Below are positions 33,711-46,735 of a stretch of DNA of 64,000 bases, in pieces. The notes beneath the pieces were generated by a model. It searched no databases. It was given only the letters and a program-made list of their open reading frames with translations, and was not told the DNA's origin. How positions within the stretch are numbered: position 1 is the first letter of the stretch; each line of letters opens with the position of its first letter. Location of the stretch: positions 4,178-68,177 of the forward strand of contig DF241486.1 in the NCBI GenBank assembly GCA_000507305.1. Reading direction: 5' to 3'. A program made the position numbers and the translations under genes. Source of the stretch: Breviolum minutum Mf 1.05b.01 (taxonomy: Eukaryota > Sar > Dinophyceae > Suessiales > Symbiodiniaceae).

Positions 33711-34766
33711 GTTTCTATTGAAACAAAATCCATCACATCCAGAAACACTGCTCATCGCAATGGTTGGAAAAAGGAAAATGGCCCCCGAAAGTTTTGGAGG
33801 GCAAACTGACAGCAGCAGCAAATGTTTCAGAGTAGAAGGAAGTAGCTTCAAGTATCTGTTGATATGTCCATGGCTGTCATTGTTCCTTCCGAGTAAAGTT
33901 GTTGATGATGTCTTCTCTTCACTGAACACCCTCCTGTTTTTCTGACAGCAACCAAACAAAGAAAGGTCGCATGCTCGGGGGAGAGAATTTGCCAACATGA
34001 ATCGTCGTCGTTTTGCAAATCTTTCTCTGTCGAGTCCATAGAGTGTTCAACCCATTGTGCCGCTGCATTGTGTCAATTAAACAATCTAGTAGAGGCACCT
34101 AGAAGACCAACATAACGAAGCTGGATTAAAGCTGTACAATGTCCAATGTTAGTCAACCGAATTGTACCACATATAGCTTGTCTAAAACCATCCAAACATC
34201 TCAACAGCTCGAATTTCATTGGTGCCGTGTATGTCCCTGCCTCGTCAGGCATGCAATAATCACCCAGCCATACTGGGAACCTCAGCATTTCCGGGAGGCC
34301 ATAGAAGAGATTTCTTGAAACATGGGCACCTCTGATGTAGATAAGTCAGATTCTAATGTATAGCTTCGGTCCTGCCCCCCAAGTAAGCTCACACTCTCGG
34401 TGAGTAGGGGCAGGTTCTTCCAAGATTCCCACCCTAAGTTGTTAGAGGTACAGTAGTAATCTTGCTCATTGTGTGTACCAATGGCCGCCCTAACCTAAGC
34501 ATGTGTCGAGTAAATTGTAAACTAACATCTTCGATAAAATCTGGCCAAATGATAATATTTCACCAACCTCGAATAAGGGGATTTCCCTTCCTCAGCTACA
34601 TTTTGGGGGCCCAGGTCTTGTGAGGTCGCTATAATTTGACCAAACAGAATCGATCCAAACATTGTGCGAAGTTCCATTGCAAGCTTACTTTAAAGGAAGA
34701 GTGAATTCAAAACGAGACCTGAAAAGTTGAACTCGACAACTAAATTCATCTGCTGCATCTGCTATT

Positions 34767-34866
34767 ACACTCCCTAAAACTAATAGAGCCCCTGAAAATA
34801 AGCCATCCCAAAAGGAAATTTCATCTTCCAACCATTAATTTTCAGGAGCGAACTGTTGGTTTCAAT
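34767..34866. mobile_element. Palindromic element, family B copy 2
   Basis: ACACTCCCTAAAACTAATAG and an interior AAAAGGAAATTTCATCTTCC-AACCAT match the 16964 element. Its right arm is more diverged. Confidence 0.5.
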
Positions 34867-35046
34867 GGTTTTTCAAAGCGCCATGTCTTTTAAGATTTCA
34901 TTCTGGAGTATACAGGAACCCCAATCAATACCGCCTTGCATTTCCAACTGAGAGCCAAACTGCAAGTCCTGGGCTGTTGAGACAAAGCCAAGTTGAGACC
35001 GGAAATATATGACCTTAATGGATCCGTTATTCAGTTGATGTAGCAG

Positions 35047-35144
35047 TACCCTCAGGGAACTAACATTCCCACCAAACGGGAAAAGGAAAATCATCGACTC
35101 AAAAGTGTCTTGGGATTTGATATTTTGTAGTTCCCAAGAGGGTA
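35047..35144. mobile_element. Palindromic element, family A copy 4
   Basis: TACCCTC-GGGAACTAACAT at the left and TAGTTCCC-GAGGGTA at the right are inverted. It contains AAATCATCGACTCAAAAG. Confidence 0.7.
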
Positions 35145-36782
35145 TTTGTATTGTATTCTTATTTCAACAAAAAAACACGTGCATTTAAGCATGAAACATG
35201 CAATGTACATCATGTATATCTACTTTGCCCGCCACAAACAGTATCAAATCAGGTCATTTATCGCATCATCGCGTTAGTTTCTATTGAATTATCGTCATTG
35301 TGTACATTCAACTGCAGTTGTCTTGCATTGACTGTCTTGCCTTACACTTTTGTTGTGGATTTTGATATGCCAATCTGGATATTTCATGATATTTCCTAGT
35401 GGCCGATGGCCAAATCACCTCTCATCGGATGTGCATTTACACGGGGAAAACTACTGTATCCATTTCCGTACGCTGTATCATTCCGGCAACTAAGCTAAAG
35501 AGTGACCAGTTTCTTATGTGTGCTGGTTTTGGGCGATTCCGTTTGCTCCCAAATCTGACACCAAACAGTGACTGCATCAGATTCGCCTCTGGCGAGAAAA
35601 GGCTCCGCCAAGGTAAGTTTAAGAACCCACCTGGCTGCTGGTTCTTGAGGAGATGTCCGCCCCAGATCTTCTCTCATAGGGTATATAAGCATCAGTAGGC
35701 AGCAGGAAAATGCCACCACTGTGCATTAGGATAATGTTATTGGAACAGCTTTCATCGCTTTTATTTTCATGATAATCTGATTTTTCAATAAACAGTCGTG
35801 CGTCTTTCTGTGTCTTCCATGCCCTTTCTTCATGTATTCTAGCAAATTCTCCAGGATAGCTGGACCTTGTGGACAGGTAGATTATGCCGGAATAATCTAC
35901 CGAGGATGAACCTCAATCTACCCATCAAATCATTAGTTTGCTGTGCTGCCTATGACAAGGGTGATTCCTGGCAAATAAACCCTTCCAAATACAAAGGTCT
36001 GGGGCCCAACATTTGCCTGTCTCAGGTTGTGCTTCGGGGCTTATCTGTTCTGGGTCAACGGAGAGACCATCAGGGTTTTCACCGTGGGAAATCTGCCATC
36101 TAAATTAGGATAGAGACATTCACCTGGAATAAATCACGACCTTTCGACCACGTTGTAAAGGACTCGTCATCGATCCACCCTACTGTAAAAATGCTGGGTT
36201 AGTGGTTAAAGGCTATTTATATCTTCTGACAGTGGTACAAATACAATGGAAACATGTCCACTACATTGTATTTACAAACCATTTACAAGCGTTGATGACT
36301 GAAATTCCACACCCACATTTTGGAGCCCTGGCTGCTTTGGCTCATCCTATGATGAAATTCTTGGATATGTTTTCCAAAAATGAAAGGAAGAGGATTTGGT
36401 CGCCATCAAAAGAAAGATTCTCTCCCTCCATTGGCATATCCGATATTCACATCCTCAACCATCGCCTGGTGTCTCAGACTCTTCCAGCGCCAGGCGAAGA
36501 CGTTCTCCAGCTGACTCTGCCAGCTCCTGTGTCTAACGTTGGATGGAGGCGCCGTGAAATAATGAGAGAAGTGGCTATCAAGTATCTAACCCGGGGGGTC
36601 CAGGTTAGACCATTGAATAAATAGTCTTTTGGAAAAGAACATTATCTTATATATTAGGGATTTATATCTTATAATCACCAATTCCAGGGAACTATTTTTG
36701 TAATGGTCTTTGACTTCCAGGGTCTAATTTGTTGGATATACCTCCCACCAGGATGTCAGTCAACCCCAGGATGATATTATTA

Positions 36783-36804
36783 TGTATATATATATATATA
36801 TATA
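36783..36804. repeat. (AT)n microsatellite
   Basis: About eleven TA units. Confidence 0.9.
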
Positions 36805-39800
36805 TCTATTTTTAAGGGATCCCTATGAGGCTTTATTTGCCACTGTTTACTGGGTCGGGGCCAGATCCAACTATTATGTAATATCCTAAACATTCATAAA
36901 CATACTGTCAAAGATATGGGTGCATAGTTGAAACACTTCATCCTGCTTCAGTGGCTCATTAGCAATCTTTCTTGGCAAATGTAATGCGACCACACAAGTC
37001 TGTCCGCTGCGGGTGGGGGCCTTTGTATGTTCCATGCTTCAGGTTCAAGTACTTCCTTTTACGGTCTCCCTTGCAGTCTGTTCTAAACAAAAGTCCTCCA
37101 GAAACAGAGAACACATCGAAGGAAAAATCCGGAAGACCTTTTGGCAGTTTCATTCTTTGGAAAATATCTTTGCTCCACAGTGATCTGTAAGTCGTCCTCT
37201 TCGACTCAAAAGTCCATCCTCAAAAAAAAAACATGTCCTCCCGTAGCTTCTCAACAGCATGGCGCAGCTCCATCTGTCGCGTGGAACCGTCATCATTACA
37301 TGCAACCAATCACCAACTCCCAATTTTTGCTGTAGCATCTTTCGTGTGGTGTAGCATGACTCCATAAAACGCTACGTGAACTACATAGCTGGCTGGATTT
37401 TTTCCACCGAATTTTTGATGTTATTTAATCACCAGGAAGGATGGGGATTCATGTAAGTTTACATGGGAGGGTATACAAAACAATTTTTGGAGAGTTACCG
37501 TCATCTACTTTCACCCTTCTTGTACACAAAAAAGTGCGAGGCCAGTTTTTCTTTCCCGCTTTCTTCCCCAAAAATCAAAATGGGAAGCCAATTTTGTTGA
37601 CAATTCAGCCAGAGGGGAAAAAAACAACCTGTGAAGTTAGGGGCGACTCATCCTTTGGAGATTTTTGGAAACTACACCAAAAGCGAGTCGTTCGAGGTCA
37701 ACAAAAATCGCAAAAATCTGCAACACATCACTGGAGTTGACCGTTCGCTGTGAATTTTCAAAGAAAATCCGACTTGCAAAACCCTCCACAAGTAACGGCT
37801 CTCCACTGAAAATCATCGCTGTTCACAATCATTAGCTATCATTAGTTAGATTTGGGAAGTGCTCGTCTACTCAGTATCATGCAGGGTGATTTCTCGCGAG
37901 ATTGATCATCGGTCATCCGGGGATCTCTAGGCTATACTATACAGTTTACACTTCTGGCTTAAGAATATGCAGTAGACACAAATCAGATTTTATCATCATC
38001 AAAAGTCTGGGTGAATTGTATCAATCAATGATAATTTGACTTGGCCCCCACATATCTACTTTGAGAGAACTGCACCTATTGAAGCAGCATTTAGCTTCAA
38101 AAAATAGCTCACCACTCGGCTGTCACAATAGTGCCAGTAGGTCATTGGGCCGTAGAAGCAATGCGCTGGAAGTCAGCAAACATTTCTGCCTCCAAGTCTG
38201 GCAAAGTCATGACCCTCAACTAAATCTTTGAAAATTAGATGACGGATGAATATTTCATATAAATAATCAACATAGAATACTATAGCCTCCCTATATTTAT
38301 TAGAAGATAAAATAAAGACCTTTCCAGAATGTCAACCAGGCTCCGTTTAGTTTCATGATTACTGAGGGTGCGGAAATCTGACAGTAACTGTGGTGTATTG
38401 GATAAGCGGCGAAACGGCTGGCAGGTCACCAAAAAACACCTCAAACAGGGTTTTTATCATGGATTCACGCAACATGTATTTCATATTACTTTCGCAACTA
38501 GGTTTGCAAGCCCACCAGTAGTAATTCATGATCGATGTTTAGTCAGCAGTATTACCCTTATTACCCTATTCCCCATGAAATGTCTGAAACATTGCACCCC
38601 CCAAAACTACCATGGAATCTGAAAATGATTGTTTTCCATTCCATGAAATTTGAATCCATTTTTCAGGTTCCATAAATTAGCTTCCAGGTGAATTTTCGGA
38701 TGTGTAGCTGGATAGGTTCACCGCACCTCACTGAACCTTCTCCTTGGCCAACAGATCCAGGACCTCAAAATGGGGATAAACTCTGTAACTCTCATCTCAA
38801 ACTGGCAGTTGACACAGGTTGACAAACCGCTAATATTCCCTTATGCTCCAATCCCTTCTGCGAGTAGTTTGGGAGTGGGTTTTGGGTACCTACACACCTT
38901 CTCACAGGGTATTTGGAGCACTAGGGGTGAATATGGTGTTTACCAATATGCTGACCACACCTTACAAACTCGCTTTCGAAACACACATATTTCCTATGAC
39001 TGGAACAACATGAAAAATACTGTACATAAACAACGTCTAAAAACCATATAAAACTCTCTCTCCATACCTCAACTGGTTGCACTCTACGGGCATTCACTTT
39101 GCGAAGACATCGGAGCTCGCAGACGAGTTGCGGAAGAAGCTCACTTTGAGTTGATGACAATCCTGGATGTCGATCAAAAAACGGACAACGATTGTGATGG
39201 GTCAAGTAGGAAAAAGCGCGGTCATTATTTTCGATCTTTTACTTATAAATATATAATTATATACCTAATGTGGGAAATATAGCTAGCTATTTGTTTCAGA
39301 AATTATTTTTTTCATCATGTCATACTCCACCACAAAGAAATCGGTTTCCCACTGGGCTCAACTGGCGAACAGCCCCGAAGCATCGCGTGATTTTTTGGCA
39401 GAAGGCCTGGCCTAGGAATCTGAATCTGGACTTCTATACTTATAGAAAAACATGCTTTTTGCCCTTTAAATACATGTTTTCGTATTTCTATAAACTTCCC
39501 AAATTTGTGCTTTGCTAATGAATAGTCCGGTTCATGTTGCAGTTTCATGGAGGCAAATCTCATCCTTTCCTAGGTCTCCTCTGAAGACTACAGAACCCTG
39601 ACCCTGCGTGGGATAAAAACCCTTCACAAATATGAGTCAATATGAGTCAAAATGGTTTCATCTTCCCCAGGTTTAGGGTTGAACTAAAAAAAACCGTTGA
39701 AACCACCTGAAACTACCACGATCACATTGGACGTCCTGCGCGAAATCTGTTCAAACTGTTGAAAATTGAATTCTAAGAAGCTAGACAGCTATGTAACAAT

Positions 39801-40363
39801 ATCCACTCCACCAACAAAAAATAATACAACTTGAATTTCCTACATCAAACCGAAGCATCAAACCAATTCAAGTCACCCATTTTGCCATCAAAATGTTTCC
39901 ACCACCGACTCCCTAAAGTCCTTCGGAGTAACACTGGCCAAAGAAGCTTCACTTTGGAAATTTACCACCTGACATTTCGAACCACTTTTTGCTTCGATGG
40001 AAGTTCTAAGGTGCTGAAATTTGTTTTGTCCTGAGCATGAAAACGAATCGAGGCAGATTCGATCCCCAACATGCTTCATTTATGAATCATACCCCCATGA
40101 ATCTATCAGTGAATTCACCTTTAGATGAATGGATTATTCATATTATTCATCATAAAGTCATCATGATGGACATGATGGGTAAGACTCGTGAAGTCATCTC
40201 GATAACAGTTTTGTTTTGCAATTCACCTAATTACATCCTAATTACACATCACGGATGTAAAACCCAGTCCCCTCCAATTGCTGCCTGCGAGACTTCATTC
40301 TCACTTTGCACAGTGGTGGTGCCTCAATTTAGATGGCATTTGCAACCTCAAAGTTTACCAGTT

Positions 40364-40469
40364 TACCCTCCAAACAAACGAGAAAACATATCCCATCTTT
40401 TGAAAAGAAGAAAATCATCGACTCAAAAGCACCTTTTTTAAAGCGGACATGTTAGTTCCATGGAGGGTA
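40364..40469. mobile_element. Palindromic element, family A copy 5
   Basis: TACCCTCCA...ACATATCCCA at the left is mirrored by ACATGTTAGTTCCATGGAGG then GTA. It contains AAATCATCGACTCAAAAG, identical to the copy at 35047. Confidence 0.7.
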
Positions 40470-42592
40470 TTCTTTTTGTAGCAATTTCTTAAGATTAAGG
40501 TAAACCAGACATGATCTTAGACATGGACATTGAACATAGATGCTTCTGAAAAAAGTCGGCAAACACTTTTGTGGATTACCACTTGGCACTTATCTAGTTG
40601 ATGGTCTTAAGTTTCAAGCTTTCAAAAAACTGAGCTTTTCCATCAAATGAACACTCAAGGATCCTGGAAACAACTACCAAGTCAGCATTCGTGTCCAAAA
40701 TTCACCTCTTGAATTCCCACTGAACAAAATCAACAGAATCACATTTCCAGCCATTTCTACACTCCAAACAAACAAATCCCATGGTATTTTAAGGAGTCAC
40801 AACAGGTGTCCTGTTGACTCCTCGATCTCGACTGGGTTTTCCCAACAGGACTTCAAGGAAGCTGCCACGGCCCTGTCAACTTGATGGTGATGGCCAGAAA
40901 AATACACTGTTTTGTTTTGGAACTATCAAATACGATGTGATAAAGATGTATATGTATATATAATATGCAATTAATCAATAATATACATATTCATGAGGTA
41001 TCAAAATACTATCAAGTATGGGGTGCTATTGTCTTGATATGCCAAATATCAATGATATAGATTGATATAGGCACTTGAAGCGTCCAAATTGGGGTGGGTG
41101 GGTGGGGGTACCTTAACCCCACCTTGAGAATGTACAGTATTTTGTCTCCACCCCAAAAATAAACGATTGATGACTGTTGAATAACGTTCATGGTTAAACA
41201 TTTCTTAGGTCCTTCCCCAAAACAAATGGAGTTTTTACATATTTTCACCCAAACTTTTCAGCCATCTCTATGTGCCACTTTTCCTGCACCCTTCTTTCTA
41301 TCTGGATTCTAAGCAACCACTGCCAAGTCTTAGCTTGGCATGTTCAGTGACGCGGAACTTCTCTCGCAAAGCAAATGCCAAAAGCAAATGCCCAGGGCAG
41401 GGTCGGTTCCCAGCAAAATCTGTGGCGTGATTTAGTAAGCCTAATGCATCTCTTGCTGATACGGCAAGAGTAGGATCTTTTTGCAAATCAGGTAGTATGA
41501 CTTTGCAACCATTGTTGTTGGTGTTTTACTTGCATACCCCGTGAAGAAGCTACCTCTTTTTTGCGAAACCCTTTTGGAGCGAGCCATATTCTAACAACTT
41601 GCAAAACATGCAACAAATTGAATTCCAACGGGCTGAACAGGGTACTTACTATTGAAAGGAAGACACTGCCTTGGGGAGTCTGTCGAGATCTGTCTTGTGT
41701 CCTATACAACCGATGCACTTCAACTCCAGCTCGCTGCTGATGGCAGGAAGGTCTTGCTTTGCAAATGACCCAACTGTCAAATAAGATGAAGGCATAAACC
41801 ATAAGCTGACTGCTAGCGATTTCTTGAAATCTGTGTCTTTGTCCTCCAAAAGATCATCCTGTTCCATAGCTCGAAAGTTTATGGAAGGCTGCTTGCATTC
41901 TTTTCAAGAAATAGCCATGAACTAACCATCTCGAGCATTCAAATGGCACTTCTAACAGGTCAAATGTTGGGACAGCAGAACCGAACCTGAAGGGATGTGT
42001 GGCGCAAACACACATGTGGACTGGTAGGGGCTGGTCACGAGCAAGTGATCTAGTGAACCTAGTGGATGATTGATTTGGTTGGACACATGATGAGACATGT
42101 ATTGAAACATCTATGAGTTCTGGTCAATTCAATGCTCGCGCATATGGTCACATGACTATGGATAACCATTCCATTGATCATTAAGTAGAAAAATCATGAA
42201 ACATCTACCTCATGAAAACAGTTTTGGACACAGGTCAGTCTACTTCATGGAAGATAAGAGGGATAGGGATAGGTTTGAAATGATTTGAAAATCACTTGAA
42301 ACTGAGATCCTTAACCGTGCGAAGCTGCTTCCGGCGAGCAAACCAATGGAATCAACCAGACAATTTAAAAACAGTCATGGTTGGCTCAGGAGAAATTTGG
42401 AACTCTTTCTATTCCTTGGAATGTACTTGATTCGCTGCAAAATGTGTATATAATATATTTCCTGGTCCATCAGTACATACATAAACCAACATGGAGCTGG
42501 AGCTACAAACAAAAAGCCATACTGATCGTCATTTCTTTCGGAAAAAAACAACAGGTTTGTAACAGTCTTGAGCAATCACCAGCAAAAGAAGA

Positions 42593-42691
42593 TACACTCT
42601 GGCAAACTAACATAGCAATGGAAGACGGACCGATGTATTTCCTACTGAAAATGGTGATATTCCAGCCAGCTATGTTAGTGTACTGGAGGGT
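42593..42691. mobile_element. Palindromic element, family A copy 6 (diverged)
   Basis: TACACTCTGGCAAACTAACATAGC and GCTATGTTAGTGTACTGGAGGG are inverted repeats. The core lacks the ATCATCGACT string. Confidence 0.55.
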
Positions 42692-42849
42692 GGATGTGTC
42701 ATCAAGTCTTCCAAGTATTCGATGCCAAGTCCAAGCGTCTTCCAACAGCTCAAGGGTCCACAGCATCTGTCTTGGGCCTCGTCACGCAAACAGAGTGCAT
42801 GACAAAGATGACAACCATCACAACCACAAGAGCAACAGTAAGAGGAATC

Positions 42850-42850
42850 A

Positions 42851-42893
<43 letters not shown>
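42850..42893. repeat. (ATC)n microsatellite
   Basis: About fourteen CAT/ATC triplets. Confidence 0.95.
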
Positions 42894-43259
42894 GACTTCT
42901 GCATTTGAGGTTAAAAAAACTCTAATGCATTTTGCAATACCTTTTTTTTGTTATCGTTTTTTTTCTTCCTTATCGTTTTACAGGGGATTCTGATTACAGT
43001 AACAAATGTAATAGATTTAGTATTGTAAACAATATTTTTGCATAACATCACTACCCAACTGAAGCACTACCAGCGCTGATTGCGAGACGGCAGCAGGGGA
43101 AGGAGGCAGCAAAGCAGGAGGAGACAGCGGTGCAGTAGGAGGCAGCTTCGTGGCTCACGGGTGCCGAGGGCAGGTCTTGGAGAAGAGGATTTTTTTTGCT
43201 GAAACCTTATCGTTTCGATTATCGTTCTGTTATCGTTTTGGATCACGTTTTTCCTACGT

Positions 43260-43330
43260 ATATATGTAAATGAATATATATATATATATACAATGTAGAC
43301 TATATGTATATGTATATACATATATAAATA
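43260..43330. repeat. AT-rich TATATG microsatellite
   Basis: TATATA and GTATATATG runs; no coding signal. Confidence 0.8.
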
Positions 43331-44544
43331 ATAATATGTATTTATATTTTTAAATGTGTAATATGATGTATAAGTTTATCATACTCTGTGGAAGTTATCG
43401 TTCTTTCTTCCTTATCGTTTTACATCGTTTTACCATGGTTTGGACATGTTTTTAGCAACAAGGGACGCTTTGGTCATAAACGGAAGCTCCAGGTGTTTTT
43501 TTAAACTTCCTCATTTGGCACTTCACGTGCCACTTGACCTCTCCGTTCTCTACTCCTAGGGAACCCAGCTGTGACGGAGCGTCAAATTGTGGCTCAAGAG
43601 GACCCAACCTCGGTTGAAAAGTGCTTCAAGAATGGTGGGTAGCATATCATCACCCAACTGGCAATATATATAATATATATTTAAACATCTACTATATTAT
43701 AACTCACTTACATGCTGTGTATATGAGTTGTTTGTTACACCCTGGTTTGGGAGCTACATGTTTACATGCTACCAAAACAAATGTTCTACCACAACTGTTC
43801 GAAAAGTCCATTCAATACAAAAGTTGAAGCCACAAATACTTACAGCCCTGGAAACGAGCATGCGATCCACTGCTTGATAGTTTGGTTTGATCAGCTCAAA
43901 CACCTTACAATAAAGCCACCGACCCCCGCAAGCAACAGTCCGGATTCAGAAGTGATGTTTTGTCGGCGCTCCCAGTGTACTATTCTACGGTGAACTATGG
44001 CATGGTAATTCAATAGCAATTCACCATCCAGAATATAATGTTATGGGATAATAATCGGCAGATTCATCACTCCTAAATCCAGGGATTTGAAAAAAAACTG
44101 CTTCGTACTCCACGGCGGAAACGTTGCTTCCACGGTTTGGAAAATTCACCAAGAAACGTTGGGTGGAAGGTTCCCTCCTGGACATCCTCAATGTCCACCG
44201 CCTGTCGATGATTTCGGAGGTTGGGAGGTCCCATTTCACAAACCTCCGGTTACCACAGTACAGTAATGAGTTCATCAAGAAACCGCCACCTGTTTTAAGG
44301 AGCCTATAGTTCATGAGATTTTCAAAAACTAGTTGATGTTTTTTTTCCACCCATCTGAAAAATTATGAACAAGTCAAATTGGATCGTTTTGACCAAGGTT
44401 CAGGGTGAAAATAAAAAATCTTGGAAACTACCCCCAACATTTCGAATGTTGCACCTCCCAAGTGTTGGTTGTGGTTTCGAATCGCAATACAAACTCTAGA
44501 AAAAGAAGATGACCCGAATAGGTTTATGGAAATCTCTATCCTGC

Positions 44545-44626
44545 CCTTAAAGTCTCTATTCATCAAATGCATGTGCAAATCTTCGCTTGTCATAGCAATC
44601 ACAAAGAACACAGCAGTGCTTAAATC
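44545..44626 (-). CDS. Candidate 3'-side exon, perhaps of the DUF1275 gene
   Basis: It encodes DLSTAVFFVIAMTSEDLHMH then LMNRDFK between CCAAG|GAT and AGG|GCAGG (GC donor). It enters in phase 0, which fits the end of the DUF1275 exon at 46664. Membership in that gene is not proven. Confidence 0.35.
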
Positions 44627-45459
44627 CTTGGAATTATAGTAAAAGGACACCTGCTGCTGTGTCATCACACCCAAGCAAATACCTACCGCAGCGAATTTAA
44701 TGCAAACACGTACCCGTGTAACATTTAATGCAAGGTTAATTGAGATGGTTGGAAAGGTCCAAAACATCCTGCCAACAAATGGCAATTTACCGTGGGTCGA
44801 AAATTCAAAAAGCCAACAAGGTTCAGCAAGTCAAGTTTACCTTCAAATTCCTAATTGAACCACAAACAAGCACATCGTTTTTCAATAGGCTGGCTGAAAG
44901 AGAAAGGATTCCCATACATCTACCAAGCAATTTTTTTTCGATCTACCAAGCAATATGAGGTCACAGCTGCTTTTGGAGACTTTGCACGCTTTATGTGATG
45001 ATCATGAATGATAGGCATTCTTGCGCTCTTCAACCCGAGCTTCCTGCATCAATCAGTTGCAACATGTAGCTTAATCTACATCTCAAAGTCCATCTTTACA
45101 GCTCTTACATGAAGAATCACTATCATTACTTTCAACATTCTTTCAACTTTCAGTTTTGATGAAACTGATGAAACTATGATCCGGTCAAATTCCATCCAAA
45201 TTGTAATATTTCTGACCAAACTGCGAAAACCCTGAACAGCTATGAAATTCACTATATGTTTTTTTCGCCCTTGAAAGATCTTTGATCACCAGATCTTTGC
45301 AAAATTCCTTTCGCTTCTAGTTACCAGTGGGTACCAGTAGCCTTTAAAGGTTCCACCGTGGGCGAAGTTGGAGAAGTGTCTGCCGCCTCTCTCTCCCTGG
45401 CGAACAAATACATGCATCATCTGTATCATCAGTCATAATCTGGATCACCAGTCATCACC

Positions 45460-45461
45460 AG

Positions 45462-45492
<31 letters not shown>
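45460..45492. repeat. (TCA)n microsatellite
   Basis: About ten triplets, the same motif as at 42850. Confidence 0.9.
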
Positions 45493-46022
45493 TATTCCAC
45501 CCCGTCATACTATCATAGTATCATACTATTATCATACTATCATTGGATGTGGATTTGTGATATGTAAGTAACTACAGAAATCACGAACTTAAATTGATTT
45601 AGATTTAAGCCCTTTGAGAAGATTCCCACATCAAGAGACGCAGTGAGGGGGTGAAGTCACTAAGCACATGAATCAAGCAGAATTACACGTAAACGTATAT
45701 ATATATATATATATAGATACATCACCTAAATAAATGAATCCACCGAATACACGTGTAGTTTACACATCTGCGTAGTTGGTTGTGATTGTCAGTAGCAGTG
45801 TTTGAATGAACGGACCAAAAAAGGTATATTCCAAATACATGCATCCTATCGGTGGATGCCGGGCCCTACGGTCAACCCTCAAGATAGTCGGGCAGACTTC
45901 AACATCCTGACCTCATCCTGATGCAGCCGGGATGGTATTTGATTCCGCGAAAAACGGATGGATATGAACATCAATCAGCCATTTTTATCCATCTTTAGCA
46001 GAACAATCAGTATACTAGTTCA

Positions 46023-46105
46023 TGGTTTCAACCCCTCTGAAAAATCTTAGTCAAATTGGATTATTTCCCCATGTAGGGGTGAAAATTACAAAATATTTGA
46101 AACCA
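46023..46105. mobile_element. Hairpin element, family E
   Basis: TGGTTTCAA (46023-46031) and TTGAAACCA (46097-46105) form an exact 9-bp inverted repeat. CCCCATGTAGGGG inside is also palindromic. Confidence 0.5.
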
Positions 46106-46663
46106 CCATCTAGTATTATAGTATGAACCGTTGCTCTTGTTTTTTTTCCAAAAAAAGAAGAACCATGCCGAAAGTAGTGCGACGCCATACCCGATGGCCC
46201 CATGTTTTGGTTCATAGGGATCCTAAAATCTTGACGCTCCATGCCATTGGCAAAATGGCAAAATTATGCAAAATTGCGTTCGATGGGAGAACGGTTCGGC
46301 TTGTCAACATATTTAGCAGTTGGGATACCTCAAACACGAGAAAGATCTTCCAACTACCCCTATATTCGGAAGCAGTCGTCCATTTGCCATGCCTGTTGGT
46401 GACTAGGTACAACTGATAGACAAATGCAAAAACTACCAGTCGGGTACTGAAACTCAAATGCTCCTGCACTGAATCAACTTGCTAGGGCTGAGGTGGTCGG
46501 TCATATCTTCATTGGAAACAAATGGCTACTTCTAACCCAAACAATGCACTATCCAACCGAAAATGGGCCAAAATTACAAACAATTCTCATGAATGTGTAC
46601 CGTTTGATTTCTCCCAATATTGGCAATACAGTTCCCGCAGAACACGAAACACCCGCCGCTCTC

Positions 46664-46735
46664 CTGAATGTCATCTCTGAAATGGGTCCAGAGCATGTAG
46701 CCAGTGCCAGCAACAAAGGCAATGATGGCAGGGAC
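46664..46735 (-). CDS. DUF1275 exon h, last membrane segment
   Basis: It encodes VPAIIAFVAGTGYMLWTHF then RDDIQ between AAAAG|GTC and CAG|GAGAG (GA donor). The hydrophobic span fits the last helix of the family. Confidence 0.75.

Larger units (their letters stand above)
31700..44500. other. No supported gene; repeats and chance ORFs
   Basis: I see no gene I can support in this 12.8 kb. It holds palindromic elements (33332, 34767, 35047, 40364, 42593), AT and ATC microsatellites, and several ORFs of 100-175 codons without splice grammar or recognisable domains (for example 36202-36624 plus and 42381-42908 plus). A minus-strand ORF at 41298-41486 with RPCPGHLLLAFALRE is exon-like but lacks clear AG|G edges. 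Some short exons could be hidden here. Confidence 0.4.

Noticed and set aside
36202-36624. 140-codon plus-strand ORF with a protein-like look
   Set aside because: No splice or start context and no family; another frame on the minus strand is equally open. Left as undecided.
42381-42908. 175-codon plus-strand ORF
   Set aside because: It runs through a palindromic element and into the ATC microsatellite; no domain is visible.
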